Of a stretch of 64,000 nt of DNA, positions 56,101 through 64,000 are shown piece after piece. The notes below the pieces were generated by a model that searched no databases, was not told the origin of the DNA, and worked only from the letters and a program-made list of their open reading frames with translations. Position numbers and translations under genes: made by a program. Positions within the stretch are counted from its first letter, which is position 1, and every line of letters starts with the position of its first letter. Source of the stretch: Pyropia yezoensis (taxonomy: Eukaryota > Rhodophyta > Bangiophyceae > Bangiales > Bangiaceae); assembly GCA_009829735.1 (NCBI GenBank), contig CM020620.1:4394299-4458298 (forward strand). Reading direction: 5' to 3'.

Positions 56101-57096
56101 CTTATGAGGGGTAAGGATATCTCCTTCGTAGAGTTCGGCAATCCCGAGGATAGTTCCCTTCGGGAGGGTGACTGACTTACGGCGATAGTTCGCCATCACT
56201 AGGAGGGACGACCCTCCTGCTGAAAGGTCTATGAGACCGTTGGCCATGGTCAACCCATGGCGCTTGTACGTCCGTAGGTTGGACTGGACTCTGCAGATGC
56301 CTGCGAGGTCGCAGTTAACCGGGAGGACTGTCTCTGACAACGGCTCAAAGCGAGTTCGCTTGGCCAACCGAAGTGTCTTCGGCTCGACGCTTGCGTACAC
56401 CTCAGCCACGTTAACGTGGCTTCCTTGTAGCGTCAGGTCCCTGACGATAGCCGTGTGTCCTCGCTTCGTCCCGTCGGCTTCTTGAAGCTCGACGGTCCTC
56501 CGGCCTGGCCGGATTGCATCAACGTGAACGTTGATGAAGGTGCACCCCAGTATGCAGGGCACCGATAGCGTTTCACATACCAGGAAGTCAACTTCCGTGG
56601 TGAGATCCCCGATGGTAACCTGCAGCGACATCGCTGCGGTCGTACGAATGAGTCGACCATTCGCGTCCTTGATGGTGGGTCCCCGAGTCACTCTGACTCG
56701 TGGAAGCCACTTGTCCGGGAGGGTATCCTTCCGGATAAGGTTGGGTCCAGCCCCTGTGTCCAGGACAGGGTAGTACGATCGTGTCGACTGGGGGTCAACC
56801 CCCAGTGTGGCTGATACCTTGAAGTTCTCCAAGGTAAACAACACATGTCCTACACCGATATCCGGTGTAGCTCGGGCATCCTGAACAGGGCCCTTGTCTG
56901 GTTCGACGTGACGGGGCTTCCCGTCCTCTCCTCCCAACCTTGGAGGTTGGTCATCAATCCCCTGACGCCGTGTCGTCGGGGCCGGAAGGTGTACCCGGGG
57001 GTTGATGCGGCGTCCGCTCAACCGCGCTCTCCGTGGGGCTTTCCCCGCGGTACTCCGGGGTGGCTTGCTTGGGTAACCCCAGCGCCCCCCGGTCAT
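52930..57096 (-). CDS. element C pol: protease, RT, RNase H, integrase, chromodomain
   Basis: 1,388 residues in one frame. In order: protease (VLDTGAGPNLIRKD), reverse transcriptase ([26 protein letters not shown]), RNase H (FVIDIDACDTQVGCTLLQ), integrase with its HHCC zinc region and DDE core (AIDILGPLPITEEGN, LLSDNGANLTSAF, DYHPQSNGQVERFN), then a chromodomain (YQVESVVGHTDP, KVMWVGYDSPTWE). The chromodomain places it among chromoviruses. Starts 9 bp after the gag stop, in a different frame. Looks whole. Confidence 0.93.
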   Translation of the reverse strand: MTGGRWGYPSKPPRSTAGKAPRRARLSGRRINPRVHLPAPTTRRQGIDDQPPRLGGEDGKPRHVEPDKGPVQDARATPDIGVGHVLFTLENFKVSATLGVDPQSTRSYYPVLDTGAGPNLIRKDTLPDKWLPRVRVTRGPTIKDANGRLIRTTAAMSLQVTIGDLTTEVDFLVCETLSVPCILGCTFINVHVDAIRPGRRTVELQEADGTKRGHTAIVRDLTLQGSHVNVAEVYASVEPKTLRLAKRTRFEPLSETVLPVNCDLAGICRVQSNLRTYKRHGLTMANGLIDLSAGGSSLLVMANYRRKSVTLPKGTILGIAELYEGDILTPHKEGQVEPLEVLAVAETTERQQPDDGKPNPSAAPADLPPKDQEALKALAEADLDHLPPSVAEGVRRMLRKHDVMWTGGALGTIGATQHRIDLVPGARPARSQPHRAGPMQREIVDGEVKRMSEAKVIRPSMSEWGAPVVIVPKKDQTPRFCIDYRRLNLVTEKDSYPLPRMDECIDSLGEATVFTTIDCNAGYWQIPVADEDIPKTAFVCHSGVYEFLRMPFGLSNAPATFQRAIDIILSGVKWRNCLVYLDDVIVFSRNMDDHVQHVDEVRTLLRSAGVTLRLKKCAFFQQTVEYLGHQITPGKLGVLEANTRALRDARFPNTQTKLKSFLGMCNVYRRFVKDFARIAKPLTVLTSSTLPKVLQPPSPSEEEAFESLKRALLAPPVLALPHRRGTFVIDIDACDTQVGCTLLQGETLIGTDNVIPDLRPVGYFSRTLNPAERNYSATERECLGVIWAVQLLRPYLEGSRFIVRSDHEPLRWLLNLGDKDSDSHGRLARWRLKMAEHDYRTVYKAGSTHHLGDALSRLDTPSGDTRPVDEDIPVVPVCMVGNATQGMADHTMAHLACPLTLADFREAQANDDDCRRHRANLLAGTAGIFSENEDGLIYRRAPADGRHQVVVPVSLRQAVMKREHENPTAGHPGGSRMFAAMRRFFYWPAMAVDVVDHVRGCHPCARNRISLHRRASAMKLFPPDGPNEQVAIDILGPLPITEEGNRYILVMSDRFTKLSRAAAIPNDTAYTIMNAVVDHWISAYGVMKQLLSDNGANLTSAFCTKVLGMFGIEPRRASDYHPQSNGQVERFNRTIVKMLQCYVAEHTNTWDRLLSVLTLAYNARPHRSTNIAPLEWVMPLGVGNLTLPPGRCTRYDTPKGRPAERIHLAWLAKLSWMIPKLKGALDRTQLRYKKNFDARLRVRNATLVTGDWVYIRHQKFRGNKLMQPVKGPYQILHRDDHSGILHSDTEIQRISMNDVTPAPMPEQPQPVPAGLLHEALTTHRSDDPVGPDGIPYQVESVVGHTDPDLPGPWYVKVMWVGYDSPTWEQAANIPRQLLMPYMRRRRLL

Positions 57097-57104
57097 CCTT
57101 CCTC

Positions 57105-59294
57105 TTACTCGTTTCCCGCCCTTGGTAGGGTGCTGTCCGCCGGGACATCCGGCTGAGGAGGTGCCCCCTCGACGGCCAGTACTCCACCTGGAGCTGGCTG
57201 CCTACCCGGTGCGGGTCCGGGTGCTCGGGCGGGATACCCCCCGGTGGATGCCTTGCGTTGCGCCGCTGCCCGCCGAGACTCCTCGGGGATGAGTGGGCAG
57301 GAAGACACCCAGTGCTGGGGATCCCCACACAACATACACCCGGACGTGCCGGTCCCCCCTTGAGTTCGCATCGGGGTAGCCCCGTAGCTACGGTTGCCTC
57401 CCTCGGGCGCCCGAGTGCCTGCTCCCTGGTAGGCCTTGGGTCCTTGGGTCAACCGGAACATGGACTCCCCCAACCGGTTGGGTCGGCCCGCAATCTGCGG
57501 AGGTGCCTCCGTGCGCACCGCCCATGTTGGCAAGGGTTGGTGAGGGTTACCCGTCACCGGGGAGTACCCCGTAGTCCGCACATACGGGACGCGCCGTCCC
57601 GTTCCTTCGTTGACCTGGAACTGGGTTCCAGCCGGGGCGATGTACGCTACCGTACCATGTTCATCAATCACCGGCGTCGCCGGTAGCAACAGGTGGCCCT
57701 GTTGGTCGACTAGAGGGTCATCCTCACCAATAGGGGTATGTTCGGTCGCCACCAGCACTGGTGCGGCCTTACGTTCCACCTTCTCTTGCCTCGGTACCGG
57801 GGTAAGACTGGGCTTGCCTCCCTCACCCTTGGGCTTCGGGGCCAAGGCACACTCCGGGTGTAGAACCCGGTAGGCGTCCCCTAGGGACTTGCACATATGC
57901 ATCAGTCGACTGAAGTTCGTCCGTGCCGTGTTGGCGCCTCGTGAGGATATCCGCACGTAGTTGGGTACTCCTGCGAACAGGATGGCCCGTAGCTCCCCTT
58001 CTCCGAGGAGCTTCCCCAGCTCGTAGTCGAGCTCTTGGATCCGGCGTCCAAACATCTCCTCATCCTCCCAGGACTGGGCGGTGGCAGTGCGAAGGGCCCG
58101 ATAGTGGTCCTCGCACTTGTCCTCACTGAGGTAGCTGCTCAGCAGCTCCTTCAATATCCCACGGTAATCCATGAGGGTGGCCGCGACCCTCATTCCCGGC
58201 ATCGGGGATGCCTGGCGAAGAATGCCTCGCACCCGTTCATCAACAAAGAACGGGAGGATCTCCAGGGCCAGCCCCTCGTTAACGAGCGCCTTGTCTGCGG
58301 CTGCCTTGAAGCTAGTCAAGAAGCCGATGACTGCCAACGGGCGTCCGTTCGGCCCCCCGAACATAGGGACTCCCTTCATAAGGGTCTGCATAGAGCGGAT
58401 CGCCCGATGCGACGTATTACGCATCGATTCCGATACGGTGGTAGAGCGGTCCTCCAAACGATAACGTTCCGGAGTAAGAACCGACCGGAAGACCTCGTTG
58501 ACGATCTCCGTGTCAGCGTCCTGGATATCCAGTCGCTTAGCCAGTTGATGAGCGAACTCATCGGACTCCATCCGCTTCAGTAGGCTCGCAGTTACCTGCG
58601 CGGTCATAGCTTCCACCACTGAAGATGGTACTTCAGGCGTCGGCACCTCGGGAACCCGAGTTGCCTGGCCTCCTTCGTCGTGGGGGTACTGCGAGAGGGT
58701 ACCCCCTCCCCCAATAACCGACTCTCCCCCGGCGTACGTATCCGCCGGGTCGTGTCCGCGGAGTCCGCTTCGGGTGCTCCGAGCGTATCGCTCCGTGTGA
58801 CTCCGTTCCAACTCTGCCGACGAGTCGGACCCATACCCCATTGTGTCCGGGGGTTGTCCAGGAGTAGCAACCCCGGGATTGACCCTGGTGGACTCCGAAA
58901 GTAGTCCGGCCGGTTCGAACCGTACCGGTGTGGGAGGAACACGACGGGGTCCCGTCGTGTGCCGTGTTGACATCAACACTGCCATTGCGTCCTCCGTCCG
59001 ATCTTGACGGGCGTCGAGCCCGGAAAACCGGGCCTCGATGCGGGCCAATGATGCCATCAGGGAATCCCCTGGTGAAGGAGGCGGCGGAGTGAGGTCGGTC
59101 GACGACAGTTGAGGCGGGCCCCCGCCTCCTGCCGTCCGAGCCGTGCCAAACATCGATCCGGAACCGGAAAGCATTGGCGTCTCAATGTTATCGATCGGGT
59201 TCCCGATCCCGGTTCCCGTAGTCACCTCCGGAGTCGGCGTCGACGCCGATCCGTCATCTTGAACGTTCCCCGTCTCTTGGGTAGACATAGTCAC
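57105..59294 (-). CDS. element C gag
   Basis: 729 residues starting MTMSTQETGNVQDDG. The N-terminal third is Pro/Thr/Ser-rich. A helical capsid-like middle follows (GFLTSFKAAADKALVNEGLA, YRALRTATAQSWEDEEM), and a single zinc knuckle near the C-terminus (CMLCGDPQHWVSSC, C-X2-C-X4-H-X4-C) is the RNA-binding nucleocapsid motif. Looks whole. Confidence 0.9.
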   Translation of the reverse strand: MTMSTQETGNVQDDGSASTPTPEVTTGTGIGNPIDNIETPMLSGSGSMFGTARTAGGGGPPQLSSTDLTPPPPSPGDSLMASLARIEARFSGLDARQDRTEDAMAVLMSTRHTTGPRRVPPTPVRFEPAGLLSESTRVNPGVATPGQPPDTMGYGSDSSAELERSHTERYARSTRSGLRGHDPADTYAGGESVIGGGGTLSQYPHDEGGQATRVPEVPTPEVPSSVVEAMTAQVTASLLKRMESDEFAHQLAKRLDIQDADTEIVNEVFRSVLTPERYRLEDRSTTVSESMRNTSHRAIRSMQTLMKGVPMFGGPNGRPLAVIGFLTSFKAAADKALVNEGLALEILPFFVDERVRGILRQASPMPGMRVAATLMDYRGILKELLSSYLSEDKCEDHYRALRTATAQSWEDEEMFGRRIQELDYELGKLLGEGELRAILFAGVPNYVRISSRGANTARTNFSRLMHMCKSLGDAYRVLHPECALAPKPKGEGGKPSLTPVPRQEKVERKAAPVLVATEHTPIGEDDPLVDQQGHLLLPATPVIDEHGTVAYIAPAGTQFQVNEGTGRRVPYVRTTGYSPVTGNPHQPLPTWAVRTEAPPQIAGRPNRLGESMFRLTQGPKAYQGAGTRAPEGGNRSYGATPMRTQGGTGTSGCMLCGDPQHWVSSCPLIPEESRRAAAQRKASTGGYPARAPGPAPGRQPAPGGVLAVEGAPPQPDVPADSTLPRAGNE

Positions 59295-59494
59295 AATCAG
59301 TCCACCGACGCAACGATCACCACGAATAAGAGAGCGAGGGGTTAGATTGGGGAGAGTAACAGTATGTCACAGTCACAGGTAAAATCTCAACACAATTGAT
59401 CAGGTCGCAACACCACGAGTACAAGAAAAGGACCGGATCCCTATCCGTGTGCCAGGGCCGAAGACGGCGTCACCACAAGGGTGACGGAAACCCG

Positions 59495-59509
59495 TCCCCT
59501 GCTGCTCCA
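59495..59509 (-). promoter_or_regulatory. element C primer-binding site
   Basis: TGGAGCAGCAGGGGA on the minus strand, 4 bases inside the 5' LTR. It would pair with a host tRNA 3' end ending TCCCCTGCTGCTCCA. The identical string is in element D. The tRNA was not identified. Confidence 0.8.
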
Positions 59510-59513
59510 CCAA

Positions 59514-59875
59514 TGTAGCACAATAGGAATCCGTCGCACGTCCACTCTCAGGGAACACTCACCAAGAGGGATCGGCATCAACGTCACCGGGAGGCCAAGG
59601 TTGCTGTCCTTGGAGCGCAAGCCACGGGACCAAGATGGGAGCCCAAATGGGAGGGGTTTGTTGTTCTACCTTGGCCGGCGGTGGATTCGCCACCGGCCCC
59701 CTCGTTATAAACCCTCGGAGACACTACTAACTACCCTCCACCCCAAGATGCAAGTCCCTCTGGTCATACGTAACTTATAGATACCGTGACCAGCTCGGAC
59801 TCTCAAATTGAAGTTAAGGATTAGAAGTAGCCCCCCTGATATTAGGGTCACAATACGGACAACCATATTGCTACA
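59514..59875 (-). repeat. 5' LTR of element C
   Basis: 362 bp, nearly identical to 48721-49082, followed by the target duplication CCCTG. Confidence 0.95.
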
Positions 59876-62456
59876 CCCTGACTTTAGGGATGAGGTTTTC
59901 AAGCCTAGCGGCGAACTCCGCCTTACTTTCAGTAGGAGTAGGCGTACTGCCACCATCCTCCCTAGTTGGGAGCGACCGCCGCACGGCAATAGACCGCACG
60001 CGACGGGGGGTCACCAAAGCGAGGGGTACTTCCCCTGTAGATGAGTGAACCTGCGAATTGTAGGCAGTAGTAAGGATAGAAATGTATTGGTCCCACGTCT
60101 TCACGTGCTCACTCACATAGTGGCGCAGCTGCCTAACAATAGTTTTGTTGAAGCGCTCCACCTGCCCATTAGTTTGTGGGTGGTAGGGGGTGGCATAGTT
60201 TGCCTTAACCCCCAACATATCCAGCACTCCCTGAAACAGTACAGACGCAAATTGCGGTCCATTGTCCGATAGTGTACTATCTGGGATGCCATACGCGGCA
60301 ACCCAGTGATCTAGGAAGGCTGACACGACCGACATGGCCGTGATCTCTGCCAGTGGGATCGCTCGCGTAAGTTTCGTGAAGCGGTCACAGATGACCAGGA
60401 GGTACTGGTTGCCCTCCTCGGTCACGGGCAGTGGCCCAAGGATGTCCATCGCCAACGCGGCGAAGGGCTCCTTGGCCGGGAACAATAGCATAGCCGTAGT
60501 AGGCCGCCGTTCCATCAGACGGTTCTGTGCACAACTTGTGCAGGCAGCCACCCAACTGTAGATGTCCACCACCATGGACGGCCTGTAGTACCTGGTCCTC
60601 AGGGTCTGGTACAGTTTACTAGACCCCAGGTGTCCACCCGTGGGAGCGTGGTGCTCCCTCTCAAGGATACTGTCCTTGAGGGATGCGGGGACGACAAGTT
60701 GTTCGGTCCCCTGGAATACCCCCCTCCTCATGAGGAGGCCATCGTCTCCCAGAAAGAAACGCGTCTCTACCACTGTATCCAGTATATCCCTCTGCGACTT
60801 GCAGAAGGGATCCTCGGCCTGGGCCTTCACCACCTCGTCCTGGGACTGGGGCAAGTACTTCTTGTTCCCTGGCGCCTCGGGGTTCAACGCCTGACCCGAG
60901 CGCGTGACTACCCCCACGATAAGGATGTCCTCATCGACTGGGTTAGTGTCCAGCCCCTCGGTAGGTACCCGAGAGAGGCCGTCGGCAAGGGCATGTTGCC
61001 TGCCAGGTCGGTATTCAATGTCAAAGTTGAAGGGTGCCAGTCGCACCCTCCACCGGTTGAGACGAGTGTTCGTACAGTCCGTCTTAAAGATGAACTGCAA
61101 CGCGCGGTGGTCACAGCGGATGAGGAACTTCTCACCCTCCAGGTAGTGACGAAGTGACGTCACCGCCCACACCACTGCGAGTCCTTCCTACTCGGTGACT
61201 CCGTAGTTCTTCTCGGCCGAGTTCAGCCCCTTACTAAAGTATCCCACCGGCAAGTACTCCTTGTCCGGCTGCTGCTGAAGCAACACACAACCAAGTTGGT
61301 CGTAGCTAGCGTCCACATCCAGGATGTAGTGGCCTCCCAACCTGGGAATAGCCAGGATAGGGGGCTTCAGCAGAAGGTCCCGAAGAGTCTCAAAGGATTC
61401 CTGCTCCACCCGACTTGGGGGAGGCAGGTTCTTCGGTAGCGTTGAGCTAACTAGCTCATTCAATGGCTTCGCCACCTTGGCGAAGCCCTTGGTGAAACGT
61501 CGGTACACGTTACACATCCCGAGGAAGCTCCTCATCTGGGTCTGGGTCCGGGGGTACTGAGCCTTACGAATGGCCCTCAAGTTCTTCTCGTTAACACTGA
61601 GACGCCCCGGATGGACAACATGTCCCAAGTACTCCACCTCTTGAGTAAAGAGGTGGCACTTACTCGCCTTCAGTGACACACCGGCGTCAGCAAGTAGCTT
61701 GAACACCTGGCCAAGATGGCCAATGTGTTCCTCCGGACTTCGGGAGAACACAATGATATCGTCTAGGTACACAAGACAGATCTGCCACCGTACTCCGGCC
61801 AGAATCATGTCCATAGCGCGCTGGAAACTTGCCGGCGCGTTACACAGACCAAACGGTAGGCGCTTGCACTGGTAGGTACCACAGTGACAGGTAAAGGTAG
61901 TTTTATGCCTGTCCTCCGGGGCAATGGGAATTTGCCAGTACCCCGCGTTACAGTCCAGGGTAGAGAACACGTTCGCCTCCCCCAGAGAGTCCAGACAGTC
62001 GTCCATCCTAGGTAGGGGATAACTGTCCTTCACCGTGCTCTCGCTGAGCTTACGGTAGTCGATGCAAATCCGGGGGGTCCCATCAACTTTGGGGACGATA
62101 ACCACCGGACTCGCCCGCTCGGCGTTGCTGGCCTCGATCACATCGAGGGCCTCCATGCGAGCAACTTGCTCCTTAACGAGGGCCCTTGAACGAGGTCCTC
62201 CCCTATACGGTTGTTGGCGTATAGGGGGTGCACCGGGCTTCAACTCGATCCGGTGTTGGGTGGCTCTCATGAGTCCCAATTGACCATCCCACAACTTGTG
62301 ATACTGGTCCAAGAGGCGTTCAACTTGAACCCTCAACCTGGGGGGGACACCCTCCATGTTCACATGGGGCCGAGGAGAGGCGGCCGACTTGGCTTGATGC
62401 TTCTCCTTTCCGGACTTCGGGTCGCTACTTGCGCCCGCGTTGCGGGTGACCGCTAC
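59876..62456 (-). pseudogene. pol of element B (RT, RNase H, integrase)
   Basis: Reverse transcriptase (ICIDYRKLSESTVKDSYPLP, CLVYLDDIIVFSRS), RNase H (HYILDVDASYDQLGCVLLQQ) and integrase (CTSCAQNRL, AMDILGPLPVTEEGN, LSDNGPQFAS, YHPQTNGQVERFNK). Cut at the right by the LTR of element D before the protease, and at the left by element C. At least one further break. Confidence 0.88.
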
Positions 62457-62925
62457 TGTGGCAGTATTGACCCCCAGGTAGGGGGGCAACACGTGCCATG
62501 CAAGGGGCGGCAGGCCACTAGCCTGATCCGTTCCTTCCCCTGCATTTGGGTCCATATTCCCTAAGTTTGGGATAGTTAGCTTAGTAGTAAATCCAACTTG
62601 GATTTGAGGGTTTTCTGCATTTATCGTCTTGAATTTTCGTGAGGCCCGGTGGGCAGGTGCTGGGGTGGGAGATTCTGAGTGGCGAGATTCTGAGTGGACC
62701 CTGGGGGGATAAGGGGAGGGACAGCGGGGCTTGGCCCTGCGTCCCCGTCCCGACCAAGAAACTGTTGGACCACACACCATCCTCATGTTTGTCCGTGGGG
62801 GGTTTGCCCCACAACAGGGACAGAGTGTGTGCGACTTGCACTTCTTCCGGTTCCCCCGACACGGGAGGCAGCCCTAGCTCACCGCCGCAACTTGGGTGCC
62901 GTGTGTGCATGTGGTTTTTGCCACA
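62457..62925 (+). repeat. 5' LTR of element D, 469 bp
   Basis: TGTGGCAGTATTG to TTTTTGCCACA, the same length as the LTR of element B with about 11 differences. A primer-binding site follows directly, so it is a 5' LTR on the plus strand. It contains a small direct repeat, AGATTCTGAGTGG, twice. Confidence 0.88.
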
Positions 62926-62930
62926 TTTCG

Positions 62931-62945
62931 TGGAGCAGCAGGGGA
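62931..62945 (+). promoter_or_regulatory. element D primer-binding site
   Basis: TGGAGCAGCAGGGGA, 5 bases after the LTR, identical to that of element C. Confidence 0.8.
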
Positions 62946-63044
62946 TAGAGGTAAACTTTAGCTCCGGGTGCACCCGGGTGTAGGGGGCCCTCTGTCTCAG
63001 AGGAACGGTGGTCTTGGACCGTGTCATACGGATCGTCAGCCAAC

Positions 63045-64000
63045 ATGGCTAGCTCGGACCCCCCGTCGTCCGGGGAGTACACGGGTGACGCACGTACTTC
63101 AGTGCCTTTGAATACTGGTGAGACACAGGTGGGTTTACCTGGGGTCGCAGAGGGACTAGAGGTCCCGCAAGCCAGCAGGACTGGAAGTGCGGGCGGGCAA
63201 CAGGCCACCCCGACTCAGTCGGGAGTTCACTCGGGTGACACTTCTGATGTGGGTGGGCCGAAGTCTGGCCACCGTGTGGTATACTCAACGGGAACGTCCC
63301 AAGGGGTGAGGACTGTCCCCGCGGGTTCCACTCGGGTTGGAGCCAACTTTGGCTTGGAGTCGTCGCCAACTAGGCTTTCGGAGGACGGTGGACCTCCGTT
63401 GGTCGGCGATGGGCTCGCGCCCATGCCCCCGGTTGAGACCCCTGAGGAACGTGGTTACCCCTCAGGTGGACTCCCGGAGGCGGACCAAGACTCAACTGGA
63501 GTCGTCAATCCACTCCTCGCGGAAACTGTCCGTCGGGAGGCGACCAATGTGTTGCGGCAGACTTTGCCGGACCTGGTGGTCACGATGACGAATACTATTC
63601 TGAATCAGATTGTGGCGAGTTTGCCAGATGGCCTTAATGTCCAGACCAGATTGGGGCTTTCGAGCCCGCAGGCGCAGGGGGAATCCCCCCTTACGCCTAT
63701 CTCTGGTCGCCCCGAACTGGGGGCGACACCTGTGACTCCCAACGAGGGAGCCACACCATACTCGGTGGGGCGTACGCCCTTCAAGGGGGAGTTCCCCCCG
63801 GAAACGCCGGCGGCTACACCAAGCGCGCCGCGCCGGAATACAGGCACTGAGGGTGAACTTATCCCAGTGCCACAGCGGCTGTTCCCTCAACGTGAGGTGC
63901 CGCCCAAGATCCAGGTAGCCAACCCGGTCTACCAGAGGATCTTTGACTGTGAGACCTACGCCCTCCACAACAAGTCGGTGGCGTATGGTCCTGACCAGGC
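63045..64000 (+). CDS. element D gag, N-terminal part (cut by window edge)
   Basis: An open frame of 318 residues with no stop to the edge, starting MASSDPPSSGEYTGD, 120 bp after the LTR. The first 270 residues are Pro/Gly/Ser/Thr-rich. Near the edge comes IFDCETYALHNKSVAY, matching DCESYALANKSVRY in gag of element A, where it starts the capsid-like part. Confidence 0.8.
   Translation, partial: MASSDPPSSGEYTGDARTSVPLNTGETQVGLPGVAEGLEVPQASRTGSAGGQQATPTQSGVHSGDTSDVGGPKSGHRVVYSTGTSQGVRTVPAGSTRVGANFGLESSPTRLSEDGGPPLVGDGLAPMPPVETPEERGYPSGGLPEADQDSTGVVNPLLAETVRREATNVLRQTLPDLVVTMTNTILNQIVASLPDGLNVQTRLGLSSPQAQGESPLTPISGRPELGATPVTPNEGATPYSVGRTPFKGEFPPETPAATPSAPRRNTGTEGELIPVPQRLFPQREVPPKIQVANPVYQRIFDCETYALHNKSVAYGPDQ

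Larger units (their letters stand above)
48721..59875 (-). mobile_element. Ty3/gypsy chromovirus element C, looks whole, very young
   Basis: 11,155 bp bounded by 362-bp LTRs that begin TGTAGCA and end TGCTACA and differ at only two positions by eye. A 5-bp target duplication, CCCTG, sits at 48716-48720 and 59876-59880. On the minus strand the order is 5' LTR, primer-binding site, gag, pol with protease, RT, RNase H, integrase and chromodomain, a 3' region, polypurine tract (minus AAGGGGGGGGATA) and 3' LTR. The 3' region is unusually long (3.8 kb) and carries a large open frame on the opposite strand. The element lies inside pol of element B. Confidence 0.95.
45332..62456 (-). mobile_element. 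Ty3/gypsy chromodomain element B, split by elements C and D
   Basis: Read on the minus strand, the visible part starts inside pol at 62456, just before the reverse transcriptase. It continues through RNase H and integrase to 59876, is interrupted by element C (48721-59875), and resumes at 48720 with the pol tail and chromodomain to 48195. A region with an opposite-strand open frame follows (46139-48082), then a polypurine tract (minus GAGGAGAGGGGAG) and the 3' LTR (45332-45800). Element D cuts it at 62456, so its protease, gag and 5' LTR should lie beyond the window. B sits in the integrase of element A, with CTCGA as the left half of the expected target duplication. B has the two insertions and at least one further break; moderate age. 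Confidence 0.85.
62457..64000 (+). mobile_element. Ty3/gypsy element D, 5' part only (runs off the window)
   Basis: 5' LTR 62457-62925, primer-binding site at 62931, gag from 63045 open to the window edge. Inserted into pol of element B on the opposite strand; the left 5 bp flank, GCTAC, should recur after its 3' LTR. It has the same LTR family as B and a gag motif shared with A. No break is seen in the visible part. Confidence 0.85.

Noticed and set aside
45332-62925. Cys-rich open frames in the 469-bp inverted pair, and an inversion between the two copies
   Set aside because: TGTGGCA/TGCCACA ends, an adjacent polypurine tract at one copy and a primer-binding site at the other show they are LTRs of two separate elements in opposite orientation. 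No inversion is needed.

Overview
The window is nuclear DNA from a GC-rich eukaryote. It carries very long C and G homopolymers, abundant GCC/GGC repeats, at least two large genes that read through without visible introns, and many transposable elements. A bangiophyte red alga (Porphyra/Pyropia type) fits best. That is inferred from composition, intron poverty and gene content, not from a diagnostic marker, and a GC-rich green alga is not excluded.

Layout, left to right. 1-3.7 kb: no recognisable gene. 3.7-4.7 kb: an unknown membrane-anchored protein gene with one in-frame TAA or a short intron. 5.5-5.9 kb: an AT-richer island coding a FLYWCH/WRKY-GCM1-like zinc finger, probably from a Mutator-like transposon. 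6.3-11.9 kb: two copies of a dispersed repeat that differ in the size of an internal 8-bp minisatellite; between them lie a degenerate GATA finger and a broken Ty1/copia pol. 12.3-13.1 kb: simple repeats. 15.4-18.1 kb: a GT61-family glycosyltransferase (+). 20.1-22.1 kb: a CDCA7-type zinc-finger protein (-). 24.4-25.6 kb: a hAT-like element with about 78-bp inverted ends. 28.2-30.4 kb: a frameshifted pogo/Tigger-type transposase. 33.9-37.4 kb: small inverted-repeat elements, including two inverted copies of a 119-bp MITE flanked by TA, and a strong hairpin.

39.7 kb to the right edge is a set of nested Ty3/gypsy elements. Old, broken element A (+) is interrupted by element B (-). B is interrupted by element C (-; 48721-59875, 362-bp LTRs, CCCTG target duplication, looks whole and very young) and by element D (+; 5' LTR at 62457, gag running off the window). 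B and D share a 469-bp LTR family. C and D share the same primer-binding site.

The most unusual feature is that B and C both carry a long open frame on the strand opposite gag-pol, between the end of pol and the 3' LTR (46139-48082 and 49668-52115). The two predicted proteins look distantly related, which suggests a conserved antisense gene in these chromodomain-bearing elements. The host CDCA7-type gene belongs to a family tied to DNA-methylation maintenance, so it may bear on silencing of such elements; nothing in the window shows this directly.
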